From Caulobacteraceae bacterium (GTDB taxonomy: Bacteria > Pseudomonadota > Alphaproteobacteria > Caulobacterales > Aquidulcibacteraceae): a DNA stretch of 64,000 nt. Shown here one piece after another: positions 1 to 7,888 of this stretch; position 1 is the stretch's first letter; every line of letters starts with the position of its first letter. The DNA is taken from contig JADJCG010000002.1 of the NCBI GenBank assembly GCA_016703335.1, positions 248,001 through 312,000 of the forward strand. The letters run 5' to 3'. The notes beneath the pieces are model-generated. The model was not told the origin of the DNA, ran no database searches, and was given only the letters and a program-made list of their open reading frames with translations. A program made the translations under genes and the position numbers.

Positions 1-2
1 TG

Positions 3-881
3 GATGCGCGAGGGCAGGGTGGTTTGCTGGACGTAGTGCTCAGTCCAAATTTCGCGACTGATCGGTTGATCTATTTGAGTTACGCAGAAGCGCGTGAGGG
101 CGGCAACGGCACGTCTGTCGCGCGTGGACGCCTCAGCGATGACGCTCGCGGCCTCACCGATGTGCAAGTGATCTTCCGGCAAATGCCGGCGTGGCAATCG
201 CGCGGACACTTCGGCTCGCGGCTTGTGTTCGATCGCGAAGGCCGTCTCTACGTGACGCTCGGCGAACGCCAAGGCGCGGACTCGCGGCCGCTGGCGCAGG
301 ATATCTCAAACACGATCGGCAAAGTTGTGCGGATCAATGCGGATGGCAGCGTCCCGGCGGACAATCCGTTCGCGGGCACGGCAAATGCCGATCCGCACGT
401 CTGGTCTTATGGGCATCGCAATGTGCAGGGCGCAGATCTCAATCCGGATACAGGCGAAGTCTGGACGATCGAGCACGGTCCACGTGGCGGTGATGAACTC
501 AACATTCCGCGCGCGGGCCGAAACTATGGCTGGCCGATTATCGGCTATGGCATCGATTACAATGGCCAGCCGATGCACCAAGCCTCCGCGCGTGAAGGTA
601 TGGAGCAGCCGATTTATTACTGGGATCCAGTGATCGCGCCGGGCGACATGGATTTCTATCGCGGCTCACTGTTTCCATGGCGCGGTGACCTTCTGATTGC
701 TGGCTTGGATTCCGAAGCGCTCGTGCGGCTGGATATCGATGGTGAGCGTGTGACGGGCGAAGAGCGCTTCGCGCTCGGCGTCGGCCGCATCCGCGACCTC
801 GCCGAAAGCGAAGACGGAGCACTCTGGATCATCACGGACGAGAATAACGGCCGGGTGCTGCGACTGACGCCGCGGGCTTAG
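3..881 (+). CDS. PQQ-dependent aldose sugar dehydrogenase family protein, 5' truncated
   Basis: The reading frame is open from base 3, so the gene starts before the window; the TTG at 24 is internal. The visible part is the C-terminal 290 or so residues of a six-bladed beta-propeller of the glucose/sorbosone dehydrogenase (YliI/Asd) family, which oxidises aldoses with PQQ in the periplasm. Family hallmarks are GGLLDVVLSP, YVTLGER, WSYGHRNVQG, EHGPRGGDELN and NYGWPIIGYGIDYNG. The segment YYWDPVIAPGDMDFY matches the late propeller blades. It ends back to back with the convergent lipoprotein gene at 882. The substrate cannot be read from the sequence. Confidence 0.88.
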   Translation, partial: DARGQGGLLDVVLSPNFATDRLIYLSYAEAREGGNGTSVARGRLSDDARGLTDVQVIFRQMPAWQSRGHFGSRLVFDREGRLYVTLGERQGADSRPLAQDISNTIGKVVRINADGSVPADNPFAGTANADPHVWSYGHRNVQGADLNPDTGEVWTIEHGPRGGDELNIPRAGRNYGWPIIGYGIDYNGQPMHQASAREGMEQPIYYWDPVIAPGDMDFYRGSLFPWRGDLLIAGLDSEALVRLDIDGERVTGEERFALGVGRIRDLAESEDGALWIITDENNGRVLRLTPRA

Positions 882-1528
882 CTACTCGCCGTTATTTTCA
901 TTCGTCGCCGGCGCTTGGGCTTGACGGTACAAGTCCTGCACGCGGGCGGCGAACGCCTGATCGGTTTGTGCGCGCTGCGCGATGGCGTTGTAGGTCGCAC
1001 TGTCCAGATTGTTGCGCTCAAGGATTTGGCGGATTTGCTCGGTGATCTGCGCCTGTTGTTCTGGCGTCGCTGTACTTAGCCCGGCGGTGAGCGGCTGAAT
1101 TTCGATGCTGGCGCGCGCGAATGCGCAGCGAGTCGTCGCTGAATGTATCAGCTGGACGCCAGCCAGTCGCGCCGCAAACGTCCGGTCTTCGTTGGCCCTG
1201 CGGGCGATTTGGTTGTACATTGATGGCTCAATGCCGTGCCGCTGTTGTATTGCCGCGATCTCAGTGGCGATCTGCTGTTGCCGCTCCGGCGTCTGGGTGC
1301 CGAACGTGGCTTGAAGAGGCGCCATCTCATCCCGCGCCGCCGCATAAGCGCGCAGCTGCGCGTCGGTAAAGGTGGCGGGTTGCGTTGACTGCGCCGTGGA
1401 TGAGGTCGTGGTGCTGCGGCGTTTTGCTGCGTTGCTGCACTGGTTTCCTCGCGTGCGCTCTGCGTGCCAGCGCACGCCGTCGCGAGCGCAGCCGCAGCCA
1501 CAGCCGCGAGCATTTGGATTTTTGTCAT
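882..1528 (-). pseudogene. DUF4168-like lipoprotein, frameshifted
   Basis: A lipoprotein signal peptide (MTKIQMLAAVAAAALATAC) starts at 1528. The remainder continues in another frame that stays open to 882. The frames must be joined near 1415-1445, inside CAGCAACGCAGCAAAACGCC. The body carries two similar alpha-helical units, each with a pattern like QQQIATEIAAIQQRHGIEPSMYNQIARRA, resembling DUF4168 proteins (envelope proteins of unknown function). No intact single frame encodes the signal peptide plus the body, so it is either a one-base sequencing error or a recent pseudogene. Confidence 0.6.
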
Positions 1529-1617
1529 GCCTGATGCTCCTCGGTTGTTGCCCCAAAGCCACTGAGTCTACGCTTCAGCAGGAATTTGGTTCCTCGACGG
1601 AACAGTGGCGGGAACCG

Positions 1618-2085
1618 CTAAAGACCTTTGGCTGTGACGAGCAGGCGACCGAGCAATGTATCGAGTTGGTCACGTTCATGCGCATCGAGTGATGCGAGCA
1701 AACGCTGTTCGCTTTCCAGCGCGATTGGCGCGATGCGCGCGTGCACGTTTTCACCTTGAGATGTCAGCGACAAAATTTGACGGCGCGCATCTTTGCGATC
1801 GGCGCGGGCGGCGACGCGCTTCGAGTCCACAAGCTTTGCAACAGCGCGCGAGACGGCGACCTTATCCATCTCAGTGGCTTCGGCGATTTCCTTGGCTGTA
1901 AGCCCAGGGCGGCGTCCGAGGACGGCGATGACCCGCCATTCCGGGATCGTGAGATCGAACGCTTCGGCGTAACGCGCTGCGATGGCGCGGCTGACGCGGT
2001 TCGACAGGATCGATAGCCGGTAGGGGAGGAAATCCTCCAAAACCAGCAACTCCGCCGGCGTGGATTTTCGCTTTGCGCTTGCCAT
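1618..2085 (-). CDS. MarR family transcriptional regulator
   Basis: This 155-residue winged-helix protein has the usual MarR length and layout: an N-terminal dimerisation helix (LPYRLSILSNRVSRAIAARY), a helix-turn-helix (LTAKEIAEATEMDKVAVSRAVAKL), a wing with the basic DRKDARRQILSLT, and a C-terminal dimer helix. It is divergent from the 4-hydroxyphenylpyruvate dioxygenase gene with only 53 bases between the start codons. Control of tyrosine catabolism by a ligand-responsive repressor is therefore likely, although the ligand is unknown. The ATG at 2085 is the only suitable start. Confidence 0.9.
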   Translation of the reverse strand: MASAKRKSTPAELLVLEDFLPYRLSILSNRVSRAIAARYAEAFDLTIPEWRVIAVLGRRPGLTAKEIAEATEMDKVAVSRAVAKLVDSKRVAARADRKDARRQILSLTSQGENVHARIAPIALESEQRLLASLDAHERDQLDTLLGRLLVTAKGL

Positions 2086-2138
2086 TGGTTACAGGTGAAA
2101 CTAAATCTGCGGCAAACGCAAGCTCAAGAGGAAACGCC
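2086..2138. promoter_or_regulatory. Divergent promoter/operator region between marR and hpd
   Basis: The 53-base divergent spacer holds an imperfect palindrome, GTTACA-gg-TGAAAC, at 2088-2101 (one mismatch between arms), three bases from the regulator start. This is a plausible MarR operator. AGAGGAAA just before 2139 is the ribosome binding site for hpd. The palindrome is seen in the sequence; binding is inferred. Confidence 0.4.
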
Positions 2139-3212
2139 ATGGCCGATCTGTTCGAGAATCCGATTGGGACCGATGGATTTGAGTTCGTCGAATTCACCTC
2201 GCCCGAACCGGAAAAGCTTGCCGCGTATTTCGAACAGATCGGTTTCACTGCGGTCGGCAAGCACCGCAGCAAGAATGTCGTCCGCTACAAGCAGAACGAC
2301 ATCAACTTCATCCTGAACATGGAGCCGAGCGGCCAAGCCGCTGAATTCCGGCAAGCACATGGTCCGTCCGCCAACGCGATGGCGTTCCGCGTGCGCGATG
2401 CGCAACATGCGCTGCGCGAAGCGGTGAAACGTGGCGCGGAGGCTGTCGAGGGCAAAGTCGGCCCGATGGAGCTCAACATTCCAGCGATCAAAGGCATCGG
2501 CGGCGCCCATATCTATCTCGTGGATCGCTACGGCGCGCAGTCGATCTATGATATCGATTTCAAACCGATCGAAGGCGCCGACGAATCCAAGAATTCGCTC
2601 GGCCTCACCTATCTCGATCACCTCACGCACAACGTTTTCCGCGGCAACATGAAAACGTGGGCGGACTATTACGAGAAGATCTTCAACTTCCGTGAGATCC
2701 GCTATTTCGACATTGAAGGAAAAGTCTCGGGCCTCTTCTCAAAGGCAATGACGAGTCCAGACGGAAAAATCCGCATCCCGCTCAATGAGAGCAAAGGCGA
2801 CCCCGAAAAGGTCGATCAGATCGAAGAATACCTGCAGCGCTACAAAGGCGAGGGCATCCAGCATTTGGCCTTCGGCACGGACAATCTCTACGACGTCGTC
2901 GATCGCTTGCGCGCACGCGATGTGCAGCTGCAAGACACCATCGAAACGTATTTCGATCTCATCGACGAGCGCCTGCCGGGTCATGGCGAACCCGTCGAAG
3001 AACTCCGCAAGCGCCGCATCCTCATCGACGGTGCGCCGAGTGAAGGTCAGGGCTTGCTGCTGCAAATCTTCGGCAAAGACGCGATCGGCCCGATCTTCTT
3101 CGAATTCATCCAGCGCAAGGGCAATGAAGGCTTCGGCGAGGGCAACTTCAAAGCGCTGTTCGAGAGCATCGAACTCGACCAAATCAAACGCGGCGTGTTG
3201 AAGGCGGGCTGA
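2139..3212 (+). CDS. hpd: 4-hydroxyphenylpyruvate dioxygenase
   Basis: HPPD converts 4-hydroxyphenylpyruvate to homogentisate in tyrosine degradation, using non-haem iron. The 357-residue protein from ATG 2139 (Shine-Dalgarno AGAGGAAA) has the two-domain vicinal-oxygen-chelate fold. The iron ligands are visible as H161 (YLDHLTHNV), H242 (GIQHLAFGTDN) and E322 (FFEFIQRKG). The C-terminal gating helix region GFGEGNFKALFESIE is intact. The frame is open back to 2073, but the 22 extra residues overlap the regulator start and lack a ribosome site. A divergent MarR gene and downstream maiA and fumarylacetoacetase genes support the pathway. Confidence 0.97.
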   Translation: MADLFENPIGTDGFEFVEFTSPEPEKLAAYFEQIGFTAVGKHRSKNVVRYKQNDINFILNMEPSGQAAEFRQAHGPSANAMAFRVRDAQHALREAVKRGAEAVEGKVGPMELNIPAIKGIGGAHIYLVDRYGAQSIYDIDFKPIEGADESKNSLGLTYLDHLTHNVFRGNMKTWADYYEKIFNFREIRYFDIEGKVSGLFSKAMTSPDGKIRIPLNESKGDPEKVDQIEEYLQRYKGEGIQHLAFGTDNLYDVVDRLRARDVQLQDTIETYFDLIDERLPGHGEPVEELRKRRILIDGAPSEGQGLLLQIFGKDAIGPIFFEFIQRKGNEGFGEGNFKALFESIELDQIKRGVLKAG

Positions 3213-3219
3213 TATGGTT

Positions 3220-3281
3220 ATGGATCGCCGGCGGGACGCCGGCCATCGCCTGCGCATGCCGGCGAGACGCCGGCGGTCCAT
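3220..3281. repeat. REP-like GC palindrome pair at the start of the isoaspartyl peptidase gene
   Basis: Two hairpins with the same arms, GCCGGCG and CGCCGGC, and loops GGA and AGA lie at 3227-3243 and 3258-3274. The outer flanks ATGGA and TCCAT also pair, so the whole 62 bases form a large imperfect palindrome. This is the architecture of REP/BIME-type elements. It overlaps the 5' coding end of the next gene and leaves several candidate start codons. Confidence 0.5.
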
Positions 3282-4329
3282 ATTGGCGCTTGCGTCGTTC
3301 TTGCTGCTCGCCGCATGCGCCACGGCGCCTGAGCCAGCACACCGTTGGTCGCTGGTGGTTCACGGCGGCGCTGGCGTCATTGAGCGCGCGAGTCTCACGC
3401 CGGAAGTTGAAGCACAGTATCGCTCCGCGATGCAGCGCGCGCTTACAACGGGCGGCGCTATTCTCGATCGCGGCGGCTCGTCGGTCGACGCTGTCGAAGC
3501 TGTCATTCGTGAAATGGAAGACGATGCACTCTTCAATGCCGGGCGCGGCGCCGTGTTCACAGCTGAAGGTCGGAATGAACTCGATGCCTCGATCATGGAC
3601 GGCCGTAATCGCGCCGCTGGCGCCGTTGCAGGCCTGACGCACACACGCCACCCGATCAGCGCCGCACGCGCTGTGATGGAAAGATCGCGGCATGTGATGC
3701 TGATCGGCGAGGGCGCCGAAGCTTTTGCGCGCTCGCAAAATTTGGAAGAGGTCGATCCGTCGTACTTCTTCACTGAGCGGCGCTGGCAACAGCTTGAGCA
3801 AAATTTGCGCGCCAACAATCTGCCGATCCCGCAACGCCCGGCGAACGCGCCGCGCGCGCCACAAGCCACGCTAACTTATCCTGACGATCATCAATTCGGC
3901 ACTGTCGGCGTCGTCGCGCTCGATGCCAGCGGCAACATCGCAGCTGGCACATCGACGGGCGGTACGACGGCGAAACGCTGGGGTCGCGTCGGCGACGCGC
4001 CGATCCTTGGCGCAGGCACCTATGCGCAGAATGGCGTGTGCGGCGTCAGCGCCACGGGCACCGGCGAATTCTTCATCCGTGTCGGCGTCGCGCGCGATAT
4101 TTGTGCGCGCATGGAGTTCCGCCACGAGAGCGCGCAACAGGCGGCCGATCATGTCATTGCCGAAGTTGGCGCCACCACCAACGCCAGCAATGAAGCCGGA
4201 GATGGTGGCGTCATCGTGCTTGACGGTCGCGGCAATGTCGCCTGGGCGATGAACACGCCGGGCATGTATCGCGCGTCGCAATCGGCTGGCGGCGCGCCTG
4301 TCGTTCAGATTTTCGCCGACGAACAATGA
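3256..4329 (+). CDS. Isoaspartyl peptidase / type 2 L-asparaginase, lipoprotein
   Basis: This is an Ntn-hydrolase precursor of the plant-type asparaginase (IaaA) family, which hydrolyses isoaspartyl dipeptides and asparagine after autocleavage. The predicted nucleophile is the Thr of HQFGTVGVVALD, which would become the beta-subunit N-terminus. VVHGGAGVI, FNAGRGAVF, NELDASIMDG and STGGTTAKRWGRVGDAP are family motifs. The lipobox LLLAAC after a basic n-region (MPARRRRSILALAS) predicts a membrane-anchored periplasmic enzyme. The start is uncertain (3214, 3220 or 3256) because a REP-like palindrome covers the region; 3256 gives the cleanest signal peptide. Confidence 0.88.
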   Translation: MPARRRRSILALASFLLLAACATAPEPAHRWSLVVHGGAGVIERASLTPEVEAQYRSAMQRALTTGGAILDRGGSSVDAVEAVIREMEDDALFNAGRGAVFTAEGRNELDASIMDGRNRAAGAVAGLTHTRHPISAARAVMERSRHVMLIGEGAEAFARSQNLEEVDPSYFFTERRWQQLEQNLRANNLPIPQRPANAPRAPQATLTYPDDHQFGTVGVVALDASGNIAAGTSTGGTTAKRWGRVGDAPILGAGTYAQNGVCGVSATGTGEFFIRVGVARDICARMEFRHESAQQAADHVIAEVGATTNASNEAGDGGVIVLDGRGNVAWAMNTPGMYRASQSAGGAPVVQIFADEQ

Positions 4330-4410
4330 GTTATTGTTCCATCCGCATGGCACTAAACCCCGTGTCGCCCGTTGATAGGCCGCAACATTTCGGTCTTACG
4401 GGAGCACCTC

Positions 4411-4590
4411 ATGTCCACCTTCGTTATTTACGCGATTGGCTTTCTCATTCTTCTCGCCGGTCTAATCTACGGCGCAACGCTACTTGGCGTAGCGACGCAG
4501 TGGATCGTGGTTGGCGCGCTGGTTTTGCTGGGCCTCGGCATCGCCATGGGCGTCGGCAAGACTCGTACGAAGGACGTTCATACGGAATAA
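4411..4590 (+). CDS. Small two-helix membrane protein
   Basis: A 59-residue protein starts at ATG 4411 behind the ribosome site GGGAG. It has two hydrophobic helices (about residues 3-23 and 28-48) and a short charged tail ending KTRTKDVHTE. No family is recognised. A perfect hairpin lies just downstream, before the VOC gene. Confidence 0.65.
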   Translation: MSTFVIYAIGFLILLAGLIYGATLLGVATQWIVVGALVLLGLGIAMGVGKTRTKDVHTE

Positions 4591-4601
4591 TCCGCAGCGC
4601 G

Positions 4602-4622
4602 CTCCCGGCGCTGCGCCGGGAG
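4602..4622 (+). promoter_or_regulatory. Hairpin masking the Shine-Dalgarno of the VOC gene
   Basis: A perfect 9-base stem (CTCCCGGCG, loop CTG, CGCCGGGAG) ends 8 bases before the ATG at 4631. The GGGAG of the right arm is the only Shine-Dalgarno-like sequence for that start, so the folded RNA would hide it. It could equally act as a weak terminator for the small membrane gene, but no U-tract follows. Confidence 0.45.
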
Positions 4623-4630
4623 TAAGCGCC

Positions 4631-5197
4631 ATGCCCATCACCAACGGCATCCATCACGTCGCCTATCGGTGCAAGGACGCGAAAGAGACGGTCGAATTTT
4701 ATGCCGATGTCTTCGGCATGGAATACACGACCGCGTTCGCCGAAGATTACGTGCCTTCGACAGGTGAGTACGATCCGTACATGCACGTCTTCCTCGATGC
4801 TGGAAACGGCAACGTGCTCGCCTTCTTCGAACTGCCCAACCAAAAGGACATGGGCCGGGACGAGAACACTCCGAAATGGGTCCAGCACATCGCCTTCAAA
4901 GTGAACAGTCTCGAAGAATTGGAAACCGCAAAGGCGCGCGCTGAGGCCAGGGGGCTAGACGTGCTCGGCCCGACGGATCACGGCATCTTCAAGTCGATCT
5001 ACTTCTTCGATCCCAACGGGCACCGCCTCGAGTTGACCGCCGACACCGGCACAGCCGACGAACTCGCCGAACTCAAGCGCGTCGCGCCGATGATGCTGGA
5101 CGAGTGGAGCCGCACAAAAAAGGCGCCGCAACACGCCGCCTGGCTCCACGAGAAGGCGCGCGCCTCGCACGCCGCCAAATCGAGGATCGGCGAATGA
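4631..5197 (+). CDS. VOC (glyoxalase/dioxygenase superfamily) protein
   Basis: This 188-residue protein carries one vicinal-oxygen-chelate module. It opens with GIHHVAYRCKDAKETVEFYADVFG, has WVQHIAFKV in the middle, and closes with IYFFDPNGHRLELTAD. The likely metal ligands are the His of HHVAY, the His of QHIAF and the Glu of RLELT. It sits between hpd and maiA with ATGA coupling to the next gene, where homogentisate dioxygenase is often found. It is not homologous to that cupin enzyme, so it may be an accessory dioxygenase or isomerase of aromatic breakdown. The specific reaction is unknown. Confidence 0.85.
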   Translation: MPITNGIHHVAYRCKDAKETVEFYADVFGMEYTTAFAEDYVPSTGEYDPYMHVFLDAGNGNVLAFFELPNQKDMGRDENTPKWVQHIAFKVNSLEELETAKARAEARGLDVLGPTDHGIFKSIYFFDPNGHRLELTADTGTADELAELKRVAPMMLDEWSRTKKAPQHAAWLHEKARASHAAKSRIGE

Positions 5198-5508
5198 TCC
5201 GCGCCGTCATCGCCGCCGCGGCGCTCTCCGCTCTCTCATCCTGCGGCACGCTCCTTGGCCCCTCGCAGGCCGACCTCGAAGCTGCCGTCCACGATTTCTA
5301 CGCGCGCGGCGAAACCGCGAACGCACCAAACCTTTCAGCCGCGCACATCGCCGATTATGAAGGTTGCCAACCGCGCGGCGGCGTATTCACATGCCCCGTG
5401 GTCTTTGCCACCGAACGTGGCAACGTACCGATCATGATCTGGGTGGTCCGCACCACCTCCGGTGGATGGGAACTGCGCAATTTGCGCGACAACGAAAGAC
5501 GCCGCTGA
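5194..5508 (+). CDS. Small lipoprotein in the tyrosine-catabolism operon
   Basis: A 104-residue protein starts at ATG 5194, overlapping the stop of the VOC gene by four bases. The signal peptide MIRAVIAAAALSALSSC ends in a lipobox (LSSC). The mature part has a cysteine pair (EGCQ, FTCP) and a short beta-rich end. It overlaps maiA by one base (TGATG), so it is translated within the operon. No function is recognised. Confidence 0.7.
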   Translation: MIRAVIAAAALSALSSCGTLLGPSQADLEAAVHDFYARGETANAPNLSAAHIADYEGCQPRGGVFTCPVVFATERGNVPIMIWVVRTTSGGWELRNLRDNERRR

Positions 5509-6158
5509 TGCTGAAGCTCTACGATTACTGGCGTTCCTCCGCTGCGTACCGCGTGCGCATCGGTCTGGCGCTCAAGAACGTCGAGTACGAGAGCATCCCG
5601 ATCAACATCGCGCCCGGCACAGATGAGCAGATGCGCGAGCCGTATCGCTCGAAAAATCCACAGATGCGCGTGCCCGCGCTTGAGACTGAGCAGGGCATCA
5701 TCACTCAGTCGTTGTCGATTCTCGTTTGGCTCGACCAGATGTACCCCAACCCGCGCCTGATGCCCGCCGATCCATGGCTAGGCGCGCAAGTGCGCTCGTT
5801 CGCGACCACGATTGCCACCGATATTCATCCGCTCAACAACACAAGCGTGTTGACTCGCATCAAGCTTGAGTTTGGCGCCAGTGAAGAGCACGTGGGCGAA
5901 TGGTATCGCCACTGGATCAAGCTTGGCTTTAACGCGCTCGAGCATCAAGTCGCCAAGCATCCCGACACCGCCTACGTGTTTGGCGATGAGCCGACACTGG
6001 CCGATGTGATGCTCGTGCCGCAGATGGCCAACGCACGTCGTTTCAAAACCGATCTTGCGCCGTTCCCGCGCCTCGTCGCGTGGGACGAACGCGCCCGCGC
6101 GCATCCTGCTTTCATCAAAGCGGCTCCCGAAAACCAGAAGGACGCAGTGAAACAATGA
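5508..6158 (+). CDS. maiA: Maleylacetoacetate isomerase
   Basis: This zeta-class glutathione S-transferase (216 residues) isomerises maleylacetoacetate to fumarylacetoacetate. The active-site signature SSAAYRVRI is at residues 10-18, with the second Ser as the glutathione-activating residue. QSLSILVWLD is the glutathione-gamma-Glu binding segment, and FGDEPTLADVMLVPQ is the conserved GST C-terminal motif. The ATG at 5508 overlaps the preceding stop, and its own stop overlaps the fumarylacetoacetase start (AATGA), so the genes are tightly coupled. Confidence 0.96.
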   Translation: MLKLYDYWRSSAAYRVRIGLALKNVEYESIPINIAPGTDEQMREPYRSKNPQMRVPALETEQGIITQSLSILVWLDQMYPNPRLMPADPWLGAQVRSFATTIATDIHPLNNTSVLTRIKLEFGASEEHVGEWYRHWIKLGFNALEHQVAKHPDTAYVFGDEPTLADVMLVPQMANARRFKTDLAPFPRLVAWDERARAHPAFIKAAPENQKDAVKQ

Positions 6159-7162
6159 AGCTTGCATCTCTGCGTCACGGCCGCGATGGCCGGCTCGTTG
6201 TCGTGTCTGATGATCTCGCTTGGTACGCGCATTCTGGCCCAGAAGTGCCGACGCTGCAGGCCGCGCTCGATGATTGGGAGCACGCCGAACCGCGTCTGCG
6301 CGCCGTCGCTGAAGGCGTGAACAACGGTACGATCCTGCGCGAACGCTTCCATGAACGCGAAGCCGCATCGCCGCTGCCGCGCGCGTATCAGTGGGCGGAT
6401 GGCTCAGCTTACGTGAACCACGTCGCGCTCGTGCGCCAAGCGCGCAACGCGAAGATGCCGGAGACGTTCTGGACGGATCCGCTCATGTACCAGGGCGGCT
6501 GTGATGTCTTCCTCGGCCCGCGCGACGCGATCCCGCTGAAAGACGAAGCCTGGGGCTGCGATTTCGAAGCGGAAGTTGCCGTCATCGTCGACGATTGCGA
6601 AGCCGGCATCAGCGCCACCGAAGCGAAGCAGCGCATCCGTCTGGTGATGCTCGTCAACGATGTCAGCCTACGCAATCTTATTCCTGGCGAGCTAGAAAAG
6701 GGTTTTGGCTTCTTCCAATCGAAGCCGTCGTCCGCGTTCTCACCCGTCGCAGTCACGCCCGACGCGTTGGGCGACGCTTGGAAGGATGGCAAGCTGCATC
6801 TGCCGATGCATGTCAGCTTGAATGGCAAGTTCTTCGGCGCCGCTAATGCAGGCGAGGACATGACATTCGACTTCGGCCAACTCATCGCTCACGCCGCGAA
6901 AACACGCGAGCTTGCTGCCGGGACGATCATAGGCTCAGGCACCGTTTCTAACCGCGGCGCGGACGGCGGCCCAGGAAAACCCATCAATGAAGGCGGCTTG
7001 GGTTATTCCTGCATCGCCGAACAGCGGATGATTGAAACGATCCAAAGCGGCAAACCATCGACGCCATTCCTCAAGCACGGCGATCGCGTCGAGATCGAGA
7101 TGTTCGACGCCAAGAAGCACTCGATCTTCGGCCGGATCGATCAGCAAGTGATCAAAGCCTAG
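6155..7162 (+). CDS. fahA: Fumarylacetoacetate hydrolase family protein
   Basis: The protein (335 residues) is the bacterial short form of fumarylacetoacetase, which cleaves fumarylacetoacetate to fumarate and acetoacetate as the last step of tyrosine breakdown. The divalent-metal acidic residues lie in CDFEAEVAVIVDD. RNLIPGELEKGFGFFQSKPSSAFSPVAV and GSGTVSNRG are typical of the family. It overlaps maiA by four bases. Position after hpd and maiA makes the assignment secure even though many FAH-fold proteins have other substrates. Confidence 0.94.
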   Translation: MKLASLRHGRDGRLVVVSDDLAWYAHSGPEVPTLQAALDDWEHAEPRLRAVAEGVNNGTILRERFHEREAASPLPRAYQWADGSAYVNHVALVRQARNAKMPETFWTDPLMYQGGCDVFLGPRDAIPLKDEAWGCDFEAEVAVIVDDCEAGISATEAKQRIRLVMLVNDVSLRNLIPGELEKGFGFFQSKPSSAFSPVAVTPDALGDAWKDGKLHLPMHVSLNGKFFGAANAGEDMTFDFGQLIAHAAKTRELAAGTIIGSGTVSNRGADGGPGKPINEGGLGYSCIAEQRMIETIQSGKPSTPFLKHGDRVEIEMFDAKKHSIFGRIDQQVIKA

Positions 7163-7174
7163 GGCGAGGGCCGC

Positions 7175-7855
7175 ATGCGCAGCTTCGCTTTGATATGTGC
7201 ACTTGTGCTATCAGCTTGCGTCACTGCGCCCGCGCCTGAGCCATCCGGTCCGGCGAGTGCGCAGATCGCCGCGTTCGATCAACGCGTGGCGCGCGGCGAG
7301 GCGCTCGTTGCCGAGATCGGCGCTATGTACGCGCGCGATCAGTTGTTGCGCCGAACGATTATCGATGGCTTCCGTGAGACAACGACGGCAGAGGCGCGGC
7401 AAGCGTATATCGAGGGCACGCGACGCCATTTCGAGCGCATCGATGGCGCGAATACGCGCCGGATACGCGAAATCCTATCGAGCATGACTTGGCGCGAGCT
7501 ATCTGACATTAGCCCCGCCGCAGCAGATCAGGCCTTCGCGCTCATCAGTCATTCAGACAACATAGAATTCAAGCGGCAGATGGCTGCTCAGTTCGAACCG
7601 TTGGCGCGTGAAGGCGCCATGCCGGGCGATCGCTACGCCAACCTTGTTGACGACATCGCGCTCGATGGGGGCGAGCCGCAAGTCTACGGCACCAACTTCG
7701 AGTGCCATCATGGCGTGTTCCAGCCAAAGCCGGTCGTGGATCCTGCAAATCTCAACGCACGGCGCTCCGCGATCCATTTGAACTCGATCGAGGAATACGC
7801 CGCCGAGTCACGCGCGCTCTACGGCGAATGTCCGGCCGATTATTCCGGCAATTGA
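7175..7855 (+). CDS. DUF6624-like lipoprotein
   Basis: A 226-residue protein starts with MRSFALICALVLSAC, a short lipoprotein signal peptide. The C-terminal half has the pattern ISHSDNIEFKRQMAAQFEPL followed by YANLVDDIALDGGEPQVYGTNF, which resembles DUF6624 proteins (function unknown). It lies 12 bases after the fumarylacetoacetase gene and may be its co-transcribed tail, with no obvious pathway role. Confidence 0.7.
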   Translation: MRSFALICALVLSACVTAPAPEPSGPASAQIAAFDQRVARGEALVAEIGAMYARDQLLRRTIIDGFRETTTAEARQAYIEGTRRHFERIDGANTRRIREILSSMTWRELSDISPAAADQAFALISHSDNIEFKRQMAAQFEPLAREGAMPGDRYANLVDDIALDGGEPQVYGTNFECHHGVFQPKPVVDPANLNARRSAIHLNSIEEYAAESRALYGECPADYSGN

Positions 7856-7888
7856 GCGCTTAACTACCGCCAGAGCCAAGACGCAGTG

